This document shows positions 23,236 through 30,890 of a stretch of 54,393 bases of DNA, in pieces. The stretch's first letter is position 1. Each line of letters opens with the position of its first letter. Source of the DNA: an uncultured Lachnospiraceae bacterium (GTDB lineage Bacteria; Bacillota; Clostridia; Lachnospirales; Lachnospiraceae); assembly GCA_947591155.1 (NCBI GenBank), contig CANQDA010000025.1, forward strand, positions 1-54,393, written 5' to 3'. Below the pieces are notes generated by a model that saw only the letters and a list, made by a program, of their open reading frames with translations, did not search any database and was not told the DNA's origin. The position numbers and the translations under genes were made by a program.

Positions 23236-23284
23236 ACACCTTCGGGAAGAGTCCCCAGAGGCTTTTGCCCGAAGGTGTTTTTGT
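23236..23284 (+). terminator. Rho-independent terminator of the sugar transporter operon
   Basis: ACACCTTCGGG (23236-23246) and CCCGAAGGTGT (23268-23278) form a perfect 11-bp stem with a 21-nt loop, followed by a T run. Confidence 0.9.
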
Positions 23285-23365
23285 CTGCACGTTTTTTGCG
23301 AAAAAGATAGCTATTTCGCGAAAGTAGTGCTATGATAGAAAACAGTGTTTTCCGGTATCTTTTTA

Positions 23366-23394
23366 TGGACATTTTGAGACGGATAGAGTATAAT
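23366..23394 (+). promoter_or_regulatory. Promoter of the hipB/hipA-like operon
   Basis: TGGACA (23366-23371), 17-nt spacer, TATAAT (23389-23394). A second -10-like TATAAT at 23443-23448 with TTACCA at 23421 could be a weaker start. Just upstream is the perfect 15-bp palindrome GAAAACAGTGTTTTC (23338-23352). Confidence 0.7.
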
Positions 23395-23397
23395 GAC

Positions 23398-23460
23398 AAC
23401 AGATAATTTTTTATCTATTATTACCAATAAAGAAGGATTCTATATAATATACTATCTGTT
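23398..23460. promoter_or_regulatory. Candidate HipB-type operator: separated inverted repeat
   Basis: AACAGATA (23398-23405) is the exact inverse of TATCTGTT (23453-23460). The two half-sites sit at the predicted transcription start and just before the ribosome site, bracketing the leader, which fits autorepression by an antitoxin dimer. That this pair is the actual binding site is inference. Confidence 0.4.
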
Positions 23461-23484
23461 TTTGAATGTGAACAGGAGGGCGCG

Positions 23485-23775
23485 GTGAACTATTTTGAGG
23501 ATGAATACGTCTGGGAGACGGCGGAGGAGCTGGATCAGAAGCTTGCGCAGCGCGTCCGCAGGATACGGAAGAGGCGCGCAATCTCGCAGGAGAAGCTGAG
23601 TGAGATGAGCGGGGTCAGCTTCGGTTCGGTCAAACGTTTTGAGACCACGGGCAAGATCTCGCTGCTGTCGCTGACGAAGATCGCGCTCGCGCTGGGCTGC
23701 GCGGGAGAGCTGCGTGAATTGTTTACGCAGGTGGAATATTTGGACATTCAGGAGGTTATCCGTGAGAACCGGTAA
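23485..23775 (+). CDS. HipB-like helix-turn-helix antitoxin/regulator
   Basis: A 96-residue DNA-binding protein with an XRE-type HTH (about 24-75), including the recognition region ISQEKLSEMSGVSFGSVKRFE. GTG 23485 follows AGGAGG. It overlaps the hipA-like gene by 14 bp, the usual gene order of hipBA, where HipB binds its own promoter and holds HipA inactive. The inverted repeat at 23398-23460 is a candidate operator. Confidence 0.85.
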   Translation: MNYFEDEYVWETAEELDQKLAQRVRRIRKRRAISQEKLSEMSGVSFGSVKRFETTGKISLLSLTKIALALGCAGELRELFTQVEYLDIQEVIRENR

Positions 23776-25021
23776 GGTGCTGCAGGTACGGTACAAGGGA
23801 GACTTGGTGGGGACGCTGGCGACGACGGCGGACCGGAGGATCGCTTTTGCGTATGAGGACAGCTGGATCGAGAACGGATTTTCGATCAGTCCGTTTTCAT
23901 TGCCGCTTCAGAAGCAGGTGTTTTTTCCGCCGAAGAGCTATTTTCAGGGACTGTTTGGGGTATTTGCGGACAGCCTGCCGGATGCGTGGGGAAATCTGCT
24001 TCTGGACAGGATATTGAGGAAAAAAGGAATCTTGCCGGACACGCTGAATGTACTCGACCGTCTGGCGATCGTCGGCAGCTCCGGGATGGGGGCGCTCACG
24101 TACGAGCCGGAGTTCGGCATGGAGGCCGGGCGGACCGGATTCGACCTGGATGAGATCGCGCGGCAGTGCGCTCAGGTATTGAAGATGGGATACGGGAGTT
24201 CGCGATCGTCCTCTGAGCCGGATACTCGCAGCGGCAGGTTCGGGGAAAATGATTGCGGAACGGATCGAGCATATTTGGACGAGCTCTACCGTCTGGGTGG
24301 TACGAGCGGCGGCGCGCGGCCGAAGATTTTGACGGAGGTCGACGGCGAGAACTGGATCATCAAGTTTCCGGCGCATGTCGACGGTCCGGATGTCGGGCGG
24401 ATGGAGTACGATTACTCGCTCTGCGCAAGGGCGTGCGGGATCGATATACCGCAGACCCGTCTTTTCCCTTCGGCGCGCTGCGGGGGTTATTTCGGGGTGA
24501 AGCGGTTCGACCGTACAGGTCAATCAGAATTGCATCTGCCAAAGGGGAGGGAGAAGGTTTCGAATGTCAAACAACAGGAGTCCGGCGGTGACAACCGGAT
24601 CCATATGCTGACGGCAGCGGCGCTTCTGGAGCTGGATTTTGAGCAGCCGAGTCTGGATTACCACGGGTTGATGAAGCTGACGAAGATACTCACCCGCGAC
24701 TATCCGGCGGATGTGGAGAATATGTTCCGGCGGATGTGCTTCAACGTGTTTGCGCACAACAGAGACGACCATTCAAAGAATTTTTCCTTTCTGTACGACG
24801 ATGTGAAAAGGGAGTGGCGTTTGAGCCCGGCCTACGATCTGACGTACAGTACCACCTATTACGGGGAACACACGACGACGGTGGACGGCGAGGGCGCGCG
24901 CCCGGGCAGGAAGCAGCTTCTCGCGGTGGGCGAGGGCGCCGGCCTTGGAAAGAAGCGCTGCGGGCAGATCATTGACGAGATCGAGGAGACCGTCGGGGAG
25001 ATGCTGGGGAGTTACCTGTAA
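23762..25021 (+). CDS. HipA-like serine/threonine kinase toxin
   Basis: A 419-residue kinase. The N-terminal HipA subdomain ends near residue 120 (KGILPDTLNVLDRLAIVGSSGMGAL). The kinase core has the glycine-rich P-loop-like GGTSGGARPK (about 180-189), the ATP-contacting lysine in WIIKFP, catalytic NRDDHSKN (about 332-339) and metal-binding SPAYDLTY, so it looks active. HipA proteins phosphorylate translation factors such as GltX and cause growth arrest. GTG 23762 with GGAGG at 23750-23754 is chosen; it overlaps hipB by 14 bp. A segment near residues 140-165 (SSRSSSEPDTRSGRFGENDC) is a hydrophilic insertion. Confidence 0.9.
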   Translation: MRTGKVLQVRYKGDLVGTLATTADRRIAFAYEDSWIENGFSISPFSLPLQKQVFFPPKSYFQGLFGVFADSLPDAWGNLLLDRILRKKGILPDTLNVLDRLAIVGSSGMGALTYEPEFGMEAGRTGFDLDEIARQCAQVLKMGYGSSRSSSEPDTRSGRFGENDCGTDRAYLDELYRLGGTSGGARPKILTEVDGENWIIKFPAHVDGPDVGRMEYDYSLCARACGIDIPQTRLFPSARCGGYFGVKRFDRTGQSELHLPKGREKVSNVKQQESGGDNRIHMLTAAALLELDFEQPSLDYHGLMKLTKILTRDYPADVENMFRRMCFNVFAHNRDDHSKNFSFLYDDVKREWRLSPAYDLTYSTTYYGEHTTTVDGEGARPGRKQLLAVGEGAGLGKKRCGQIIDEIEETVGEMLGSYL

Positions 25022-25124
25022 GAGATGATGTGAGAACCGGTAAAAGGATAAAGGCATAAATAGAGAACAAAGGGTAACGGTGGGAGATATTGATGCGTTG
25101 CCGGAAAGATAAGGAGCAGACAGA

Positions 25125-26447
25125 ATGAGTGCTGGACATGTGATTGCCGCAAAGTTTGGGGGAAGCTCGCTCGCGGACGCGAAGCAGTTCCGCAAGGTGA
25201 AGGAGATCGTTAAGAGCGATCCGGGCAGGCGCTACATCGTGCCGAGCGCGCCGGGGAAGCGCTTTGAGGACGACGAGAAGGTGACGGACCTTCTGTACCG
25301 ATATTATGCGGAGATCAGTCAGGGAAAGAGCGGAAAGGCGACACAGAAAAAGATCCGGGCGCGTTATCAGGGGATCATCGACGAGCTGGGGCTTTCGGTC
25401 TCGCTTGACAAGGAGTTTGAGCGTATCGAGTACGCGTTCTCGAAGGGTGCGGGGGAGGCGTACGCGGCTTCCAGAGGAGAGTATCTCTGCGGGCTGCTGC
25501 TGGCTGATTATCTGGGGTATGAGTTCGTGGACGCGGCGGAGGTCGTGCGTTTCGGACAGGACGGATATTTTGAGGATGAGCGGACGAATTTCTTCCTGCG
25601 AGGGCGGCTCGCGCGCGCCGAGCGCGCCGTGATCCCCGGCTTTTACGGGGCGGACGACGCGGGGGAGATCCATACCTTCACGCGGGGCGGCTCGGACGTC
25701 ACGGGCGCTTTAGTGGCCCGCGCCGTGCAGGCGGAGCTGTACGAGAACTGGACGGACGTCTCCGGCTTTCTGCTGGCGGATCCGTCGATCATCGAGGATC
25801 CGAAAAAGATCGAGGCGATGACGTTCGCGGAGCTGAGGGAGCTCTCCTACCGCGGGGCGGCCGTGCTGCACGAGGACGCGGTCTATCCGGCGCGCCGGGA
25901 GGGTATCCCGATCCACATCCGCAACACGAACCATCCGGAAGAGAAGGGCACGCTGATCTGCCGGAAGCTTAAGCCCGAGCAGGAGGTCCCGATCACCGGG
26001 ATCGCGGGGCGGAAGAGCTTCGCGGCGGTCAGCATCGCGAAGAACCGCATGAACGCGCAGATCGGCTTCTGCCACAAGCTGCTCGAGGCGTTCGACGAGA
26101 ACCACATCACCTTTGAGCATATGCCCTCGGGCATCGACACGATCAGCGTGATTCTGCCGCTGGAGGAGTACCGGCAGAAGCAGGAGGCGATCACGGCCTC
26201 GCTGCAGCGGCTGCTCCGTCCGGACAAGATCAGCGTGGACGAGGACATGGCACTCGTGACGGTCGTCGGCAGGGGGATGCGCTCCGAGAGCGGTATCGCG
26301 GCCCGTTTCTTCGGCTCGCTCGGGGAGGCGCAGGTCAACATCAAGATGATCGACATGGGTTCCAATGAGATCAACTGCACGATCGGCGTCAGCAACAGCG
26401 ACTTCGAGACCGCAGTCCGCGCGCTGTACAACGCGCTGGTGCTGTAA
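25125..26447 (+). CDS. lysC: Aspartate kinase
   Basis: This 440-residue enzyme catalyses ATP-dependent phosphorylation of aspartate, the first step to lysine, threonine, methionine and diaminopimelate. N-terminal KFGGSSLAD (10-18), the amino-acid-kinase core with FTRGGSDVTGAL and a catalytic-region glutamate in NWTDVSG, and C-terminal ACT domains from about residue 285 (ITGIAGRKSFAAVSI and VTVVGRGMRSESGIAARFF) indicate feedback regulation. AAGGAG lies 9 nt before ATG 25125. It stands alone between the hipA-like gene and a membrane protein gene, with a GC-rich terminator-like hairpin just after its stop (about 26457-26487). Confidence 0.95.
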   Translation: MSAGHVIAAKFGGSSLADAKQFRKVKEIVKSDPGRRYIVPSAPGKRFEDDEKVTDLLYRYYAEISQGKSGKATQKKIRARYQGIIDELGLSVSLDKEFERIEYAFSKGAGEAYAASRGEYLCGLLLADYLGYEFVDAAEVVRFGQDGYFEDERTNFFLRGRLARAERAVIPGFYGADDAGEIHTFTRGGSDVTGALVARAVQAELYENWTDVSGFLLADPSIIEDPKKIEAMTFAELRELSYRGAAVLHEDAVYPARREGIPIHIRNTNHPEEKGTLICRKLKPEQEVPITGIAGRKSFAAVSIAKNRMNAQIGFCHKLLEAFDENHITFEHMPSGIDTISVILPLEEYRQKQEAITASLQRLLRPDKISVDEDMALVTVVGRGMRSESGIAARFFGSLGEAQVNIKMIDMGSNEINCTIGVSNSDFETAVRALYNALVL

Positions 26448-26579
26448 TATTTACAGCCCGGCAGAGGCGTTTGCCGCCCGGGCCGGGAAAAGAGCGTCTT
26501 TTTTGAATAAAGTATAAATACTCGGAAGATACGGAAAGAGAAAGATAAGGCTGAATATCGGGAGAAGAAAGGGAAAAAT

Positions 26580-27809
26580 ATGGATACGAAGAAGAAAAAA
26601 ATCGCGTGGGGCGCTCTGTTTGCCGTATTTTACGCCGGTCTGGGCGCGATGATGTACCAGATGTTCATGCGTCAGGCGATCGCGTTTCCGGGGAAACTCG
26701 GCAATTACCCGTCCGACCTGATGGCGCACATCCGTGAGGGACGGGCCGGGACCGGATACAGTCTGGTGGAGTCGGCGTTCGGCTTTCTGATGGACACGCT
26801 GGGCTTCAACCAGAAGGCGGTCGGGGTCTTCCTCGCGCTGGTGGTGCTCGCGACGGTGTGGATAACGTACCGGGTGATGCGCAGGCTGGTGCCGGAGGGC
26901 GATTCCGTGGCGCTGATGCTGCTCGTGACGGTCAGCATGTTCGTGATGCCGATCTACATTCAGGCGTTGAACCCGCGCCGCTATCTGGGGCTTCAGTCCG
27001 CCACGATCTGGCACAATTCTACCTACACCGGGATGAAATTTGCCGGGATGTGCGTGCTGTACTTTTATTTCTATTATCAGGAGACTTACCGGGAGAAGTT
27101 TTCGGCGAAGGATTTCGTCTGGTTCACGATACTGCTGGCGTTCGCCAATCTGGTGAAGCCGAATTTTATCGTCGCGTTTGCCCCGGCGATGGCGGTGATG
27201 CTGCTGACGGACTGCATCGCGTCGAAGGGGAAGACGTTCGGAAGGCAGGTGCTGTTCGGGATTCCCGTGCTCATCTCGCTGGTCGTGCTGATCTACCAGA
27301 GCACGAAGCTGTTCACGGGGACGGACGCGGATTCCTCGATCGGTCTGTCTCTCGCCTACGTCCTGCGGCTGCGTGCGCCGCATCCGGTCGCGTCGATCCT
27401 GCAGTCGGCTGCGTTTCCGCTGCTCGTGCTCGCGGCAAACTTCCGCGATCTGAAGACGGACCGCCGCTTCCGGGTGAGCTGGCTGATCTGGCTGTTCGGT
27501 TTTCTGGAATTCCTGTTTCTCAATGAGACGGGGCCGCGCAAGGAGGACGGAAATCTGACATGGGGTTACAGCTTCTGCCTGTTCCTCGTCTTTGTCGTCT
27601 GCCTCTGCTGGTTTTACAGGAATGTGAGAGAGCTGTATGGCAGATACCGGGAGTCGGCGTGTAAGTCCTTTGCCGCTTTCATCCGGGAGAACAGATCGTA
27701 TCGATGGAAGACGATCTATATAGCTGCGGCGGTCGCGCTTCTGGCCGCGCATCTGTTCTGCGGACTGGTATATTTCGGGATCGTTTTTCAGGGCGGCAGT
27801 TACTTTTGA
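26580..27809 (+). CDS. Polytopic membrane protein, possible GT-C-type glycosyltransferase
   Basis: A 409-residue integral membrane protein with about nine to ten hydrophobic segments. The first extracytoplasmic loop (GNYPSDLMAHIREG) carries an Asp and a His, a position where GT-C glycosyltransferases keep a catalytic acidic residue, and WHNSTYTGMKF lies in the next large loop. This makes a lipid-linked sugar transferase or DUF-type polymer enzyme plausible, but I see no diagnostic motif. AAAGGG precedes ATG 26580. It has no obvious operon partner; the antiporter operon starts 135 bp downstream. Confidence 0.8.
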   Translation: MDTKKKKIAWGALFAVFYAGLGAMMYQMFMRQAIAFPGKLGNYPSDLMAHIREGRAGTGYSLVESAFGFLMDTLGFNQKAVGVFLALVVLATVWITYRVMRRLVPEGDSVALMLLVTVSMFVMPIYIQALNPRRYLGLQSATIWHNSTYTGMKFAGMCVLYFYFYYQETYREKFSAKDFVWFTILLAFANLVKPNFIVAFAPAMAVMLLTDCIASKGKTFGRQVLFGIPVLISLVVLIYQSTKLFTGTDADSSIGLSLAYVLRLRAPHPVASILQSAAFPLLVLAANFRDLKTDRRFRVSWLIWLFGFLEFLFLNETGPRKEDGNLTWGYSFCLFLVFVVCLCWFYRNVRELYGRYRESACKSFAAFIRENRSYRWKTIYIAAAVALLAAHLFCGLVYFGIVFQGGSYF

Positions 27810-27944
27810 CGTAAACTGCGAGCGCGCGTCTGCGGTCTGACGGCCGAGCGACTATTTTGAAGATAGGTCTGGACGAAACCGCGGTTTTGCGTTAAAATAA
27901 GTGGAACTTTCAGCCGGACTGCGAAGAAAAGAGGGCTTTTGAGT

Positions 27945-28406
27945 ATGTATCTTTTGTTTTTTGCGCTGTGGGTGATCTTTAACGGAAATATCACGCCGGA
28001 GATCTGTGTGTTCGGCCTGGTGATCGCGGCGGTCATGTTTGCTTTCATCTGCCGCTTTATGGACTACAGCGTTCAGAAGGAAAAGGCGTTTGTGAAGCGA
28101 TGCGCCGGTTTCGCGCGCTATGCGGTCGTGCTGGTGAAGGAGATCGTGGCGGCGAACTTCGCGGTCATGCACATGATCCTGTCTGAGCGCGAGGAGCTTG
28201 AGCCGGCGCTCGTGAGTTTTCACTCCGATATGAAGACCGCGACGGGCAGGGCGTTTCTGGCGAACGCGATCACGCTGACGCCGGGGACGATCACCGTATC
28301 GCTGGAGGGGCAGGAGTACGTCGTGCACTGTCTGGACGAGAGTCTGGGAGAGGGCATGGACAGCTCTGTGTTTGTGGAGATGCTGTCCGATCTGGAAAAA
28401 GAATAA
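27945..28406 (+). CDS. mnhE: Cation:proton antiporter subunit MnhE/MrpE
   Basis: A 153-residue membrane subunit of a multi-subunit Mrp/Mnh-type Na+(K+)/H+ antiporter. The N-terminal hydrophobic helices and the conserved ITLTPGTITVSLEG motif near residue 105 identify MrpE. ATG 27945 is preceded by AGAGGG with 9-nt spacing; the TTG at 27939 is too close. It is the first gene of a ten-gene co-directional operon (27945-38090). A weak promoter-like TGGACG-N17-TAAAAT lies at 27870-27898. Starting the operon with E then F then G matches the Mbh-type order, not the Mrp ABCDEFG order. Confidence 0.93.
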   Translation: MYLLFFALWVIFNGNITPEICVFGLVIAAVMFAFICRFMDYSVQKEKAFVKRCAGFARYAVVLVKEIVAANFAVMHMILSEREELEPALVSFHSDMKTATGRAFLANAITLTPGTITVSLEGQEYVVHCLDESLGEGMDSSVFVEMLSDLEKE

Positions 28407-28416
28407 AGAGATACCG

Positions 28417-28451
28417 CATCTGCGCCTGACGAGAGACGAAGGGCGCAGATG
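28417..28451 (+). other. Hairpin between mnhE and mnhF
   Basis: CATCTGCGCC (28417-28426) and GGCGCAGATG (28442-28451) form a perfect 10-bp stem followed by TGTTTGTGTG. This could be an attenuator or mRNA-stability element inside the operon. Confidence 0.55.
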
Positions 28452-28553
28452 TGTTTGTGTGAGCGCCGGCACATCCGGCAGACAGCTTCGGCGATGATCA
28501 TGTTTCGGATGAGAAGGACGCCGGACGCAGAACAAAAAATGAGGTGGAAAACG

Positions 28554-28886
28554 ATGGGAAAAGGAATACCGGGGCTTGAGCAGGCTTACCACATACTGTT
28601 TACCGTTGCTTTGATCTTTCTGGCAGTCATGGTCGTGCTCTGTCTGGTGCGCGCGATCATCGGGCCGCGCGTGGCGGACCGTATCGTTTCGGTGAATATG
28701 ATGGGCACGATGGTCATGGTCATCATCGCGATCCTCGCGCTGATGCTCGAGGAGGGATATCTGGCGGATATCTGCCTGATCTACGCGATGCTGAGTTTTC
28801 TGGCGGTGATCGTGCTGACGAGGGTATACATGGGCGTATACCGTGAGAAAAAGGAGAAGGAGGGAAAGCGGCATGGCGGCGATTGA
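28554..28886 (+). CDS. mnhF: Cation:proton antiporter subunit MnhF/MrpF
   Basis: A 110-residue protein with three hydrophobic helices. RAIIGPRVADRIVSVNM is the conserved MrpF signature (usually GPT-x-DRv-x-x-N), and the C-terminus is charged. ATG 28554 is chosen for GAGGTGG at 28540-28546. It overlaps mnhG by 14 bp. Together with E and G it forms the small-subunit group of the membrane complex. Confidence 0.93.
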   Translation: MGKGIPGLEQAYHILFTVALIFLAVMVVLCLVRAIIGPRVADRIVSVNMMGTMVMVIIAILALMLEEGYLADICLIYAMLSFLAVIVLTRVYMGVYREKKEKEGKRHGGD

Positions 28887-29235
28887 GTGGATCCGTTTTC
28901 TGGCCGGAGCGTTTCTGCTTCTCTTCGGCCTTTTCATTTTCCTGATCGAGATGATCGGGGTGTTCCGTTTCAAATATGTGCTGAACCGTATGCACGCGGC
29001 CGCGATGGGCGACACGCTGGGCATCGGGTTTTCGCTGGTCGGACTGATCCTGATGAGCGGTTTTACATTTACCTCGCTGAAGCTGTTCTTCGTGATCGTG
29101 TTTCTGTGGTTTTCCTCCCCGGCGTCCTCCCACCTGATCGCGAGGCTCGAGGTGACGACCGACGAGGAGCCGGAGAAGCATTATCACAAATATACGATCC
29201 GCGAGCTGGAGGAGAAGCTGCACAAGGAGGCGTGA
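28873..29235 (+). CDS. mnhG: Cation:proton antiporter subunit MnhG/MrpG
   Basis: A 120-residue membrane protein with three helices and the family pattern RMHAAAMGDTLGIGFSLVGL followed by SSPASSHLIARLE. ATG 28873 lies in the end of mnhF with GGAGGG upstream, so translation is coupled. The charged tail (EEPEKHYHKYTIRELEEK) is cytoplasmic. It ends one base before the next gene. Confidence 0.93.
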   Translation: MAAIEWIRFLAGAFLLLFGLFIFLIEMIGVFRFKYVLNRMHAAAMGDTLGIGFSLVGLILMSGFTFTSLKLFFVIVFLWFSSPASSHLIARLEVTTDEEPEKHYHKYTIRELEEKLHKEA

Positions 29236-29236
29236 G

Positions 29237-29563
29237 ATGTCGGTATTTACAAATATATTGCTCGGGTTTCTGGTTGTCTGCGCCGTCTCGGTGAGCCTGT
29301 CCAAAAACCTGCTCAATTCGATTCTTATCTATATGTCGTACAGTCTGGTGATGTCGATCATCTGGCTGCTGCTGGAGTCTCCGGACCTTGCGATCACGGA
29401 GGCCGCGGTCGGAGCCGGCGTCACGAGCCTGCTGTTCTTTGTCACTCTGAAGAAGATTCACGCGATCGTGAAATCGGACGAGAAGGCGGATGAAGAGCCG
29501 GACGGAACGTCCGACGCGGGATCGGACGGGAAGGAGGAGACGCATGAGCAGAAAGCTTTCTGA
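29237..29563 (+). CDS. DUF4040/MbhD-type antiporter subunit (MrpA C-terminal part)
   Basis: A 108-residue protein with three hydrophobic helices. SPDLAITEAAVGAGVTSLLFF is the signature of the DUF4040 domain, encoded as MbhD in membrane-bound hydrogenases and as part of the C-terminus of MrpA in Mrp antiporters. A 30-residue acidic, low-complexity tail follows. It overlaps the next gene by 20 bp. Having this domain as a separate gene is the Mbh-type organisation. Confidence 0.88.
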   Translation: MSVFTNILLGFLVVCAVSVSLSKNLLNSILIYMSYSLVMSIIWLLLESPDLAITEAAVGAGVTSLLFFVTLKKIHAIVKSDEKADEEPDGTSDAGSDGKEETHEQKAF

Positions 29564-30509
29564 GAATGAATATGGGAAGACTGCTTCCGGGCGGCTAAAG
29601 CGATGGCTGGACGGGGATAAGGACCTCTTTCTCGACAACGTCGAGATGCGGCCGCAGAAGCCGTTCGAGGAGGACGAGGAGACGAAGGCGAAGCGCGCCG
29701 AGGAGAAGAAGCGCGTGCTGAAGAAAGTATATGATATCAACAACAACAGGCAGGTCCGTGTTTTCGAGAAGATATACCGCGTGTCGGCCGCGCTGTTCTG
29801 TGTGCTGCTCGTGGCGATGTTGCTGATGGCGATCTCGCAGCTCCCGGCGATCGGCGAGGCCGAGCGTCCCGTGAACAACGAGGTGTCCGAGCGCTACATC
29901 GAGAACGGATTGCAGGAGACCGGGTCGGTGAATATCGTCACCGGTATGATCCTCGACTACCGCGCGTTCGATACGCTCGGCGAGTCGCACGTGCTGTTCA
30001 TCGCGACGTGCACGGTGCTGATCCTGCTGCGCATCGACAAAAATAAAAAGAAAGAGCTGGAAGAAGAGCAGAACGACAGCATTTATGAGCCGGAGAACGA
30101 CGCGATCCTCCAGACCGTGGCGAAGGTTCTCGTGCCGACGATCGTGATCTTCGGCATCTACGTGATCCTCTGCGGTCATCTGGGGCCGGGCGGAGGCTTT
30201 TCCGGCGGCGCGATCATCGGAGCCGGACTGATCCTCTACCTGAACGCCTTCGGTTTTGAGAAGACGGAGCGCTTCTTCACCGCGAAGACATACAAGAGGC
30301 TCAGCTTCTGTGCGCTGGCGTGCTATTCGCTGTCAAAGTGCTATTCTTTCTATACGGGTGCGAACCACATCGAGAGCGTGATCCCGCTGGGGACGCCGGG
30401 CGCGATCTTAAGCAGCGGCCTGATCCTGATCCTGAACATCTGCGTCGGGATCGTGGTCGCCGGGACGATGTATACGTTCTTTGTCATGTTCCGCAAAGGG
30501 GGCTATTAA
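29544..30509 (+). CDS. Fused MbhE plus MnhB antiporter subunit
   Basis: A 321-residue membrane protein. A charged cytoplasmic N-terminal extension (1-72) is rich in Lys/Glu. An MbhE-like segment (about 75-170) has YRAFDTLGE, the conserved motif at the end of MrpA. An MnhB domain (about 190-315) has CGHLGPGGGFSGGAIIGAG and IPLGTPGAILSSG. In many genomes these are separate genes, so this is a fusion. ATG 29544 is preceded by AAGGAGG. Position between the DUF4040 gene and mnhC is as expected for Mbh/Mrp complexes. Confidence 0.9.
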   Translation: MSRKLSENEYGKTASGRLKRWLDGDKDLFLDNVEMRPQKPFEEDEETKAKRAEEKKRVLKKVYDINNNRQVRVFEKIYRVSAALFCVLLVAMLLMAISQLPAIGEAERPVNNEVSERYIENGLQETGSVNIVTGMILDYRAFDTLGESHVLFIATCTVLILLRIDKNKKKELEEEQNDSIYEPENDAILQTVAKVLVPTIVIFGIYVILCGHLGPGGGFSGGAIIGAGLILYLNAFGFEKTERFFTAKTYKRLSFCALACYSLSKCYSFYTGANHIESVIPLGTPGAILSSGLILILNICVGIVVAGTMYTFFVMFRKGGY

Positions 30510-30512
30510 ACT

Positions 30513-30890
30513 ATGAATCTTGCAAATCTGGCGAACAACTATGAAGAGGCGATCGCGATGATCCTCTTTGGGATCGGGTTTTCCAACCTGCTGCTGCAGA
30601 AGAACCTGATCCGGAAGATCATCGGACTGAATATCATGGATACGGCGGTCTATCTGTTTCTGGCGCTGAAGGGCTACATTGCGGGGCGCAAGGCTCCGAT
30701 CGTGGTGGACGGCGTGCAGAGTGTGAAGGCGTACATCAACCCGATTCCGAGCGGACTTGTGCTGACGGGCATCGTGGTGTCCGTGTCCGTGTCCGCGCTG
30801 ATGCTGGCGCTGACGATCCGGCTGTACCGCAGGTACCACACGCTGGATCTCGATGAGATCACGACACGGCTGAAAAAGGAGGGCCTGTGA
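30513..30890 (+). CDS. mnhC: Cation:proton antiporter subunit MnhC (NuoK-like)
   Basis: A 125-residue membrane protein with three helices resembling NuoK. FGIGFSNLLLQKNLIRKIIGLNIMDTAVYLF carries the conserved region, and the C-terminal half has NPIPSGLVLTGIVVSVSVSAL, the MrpC signature. It starts 3 bp after the preceding gene, and its stop codon overlaps the next start (TGATG). Confidence 0.93.
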   Translation: MNLANLANNYEEAIAMILFGIGFSNLLLQKNLIRKIIGLNIMDTAVYLFLALKGYIAGRKAPIVVDGVQSVKAYINPIPSGLVLTGIVVSVSVSALMLALTIRLYRRYHTLDLDEITTRLKKEGL

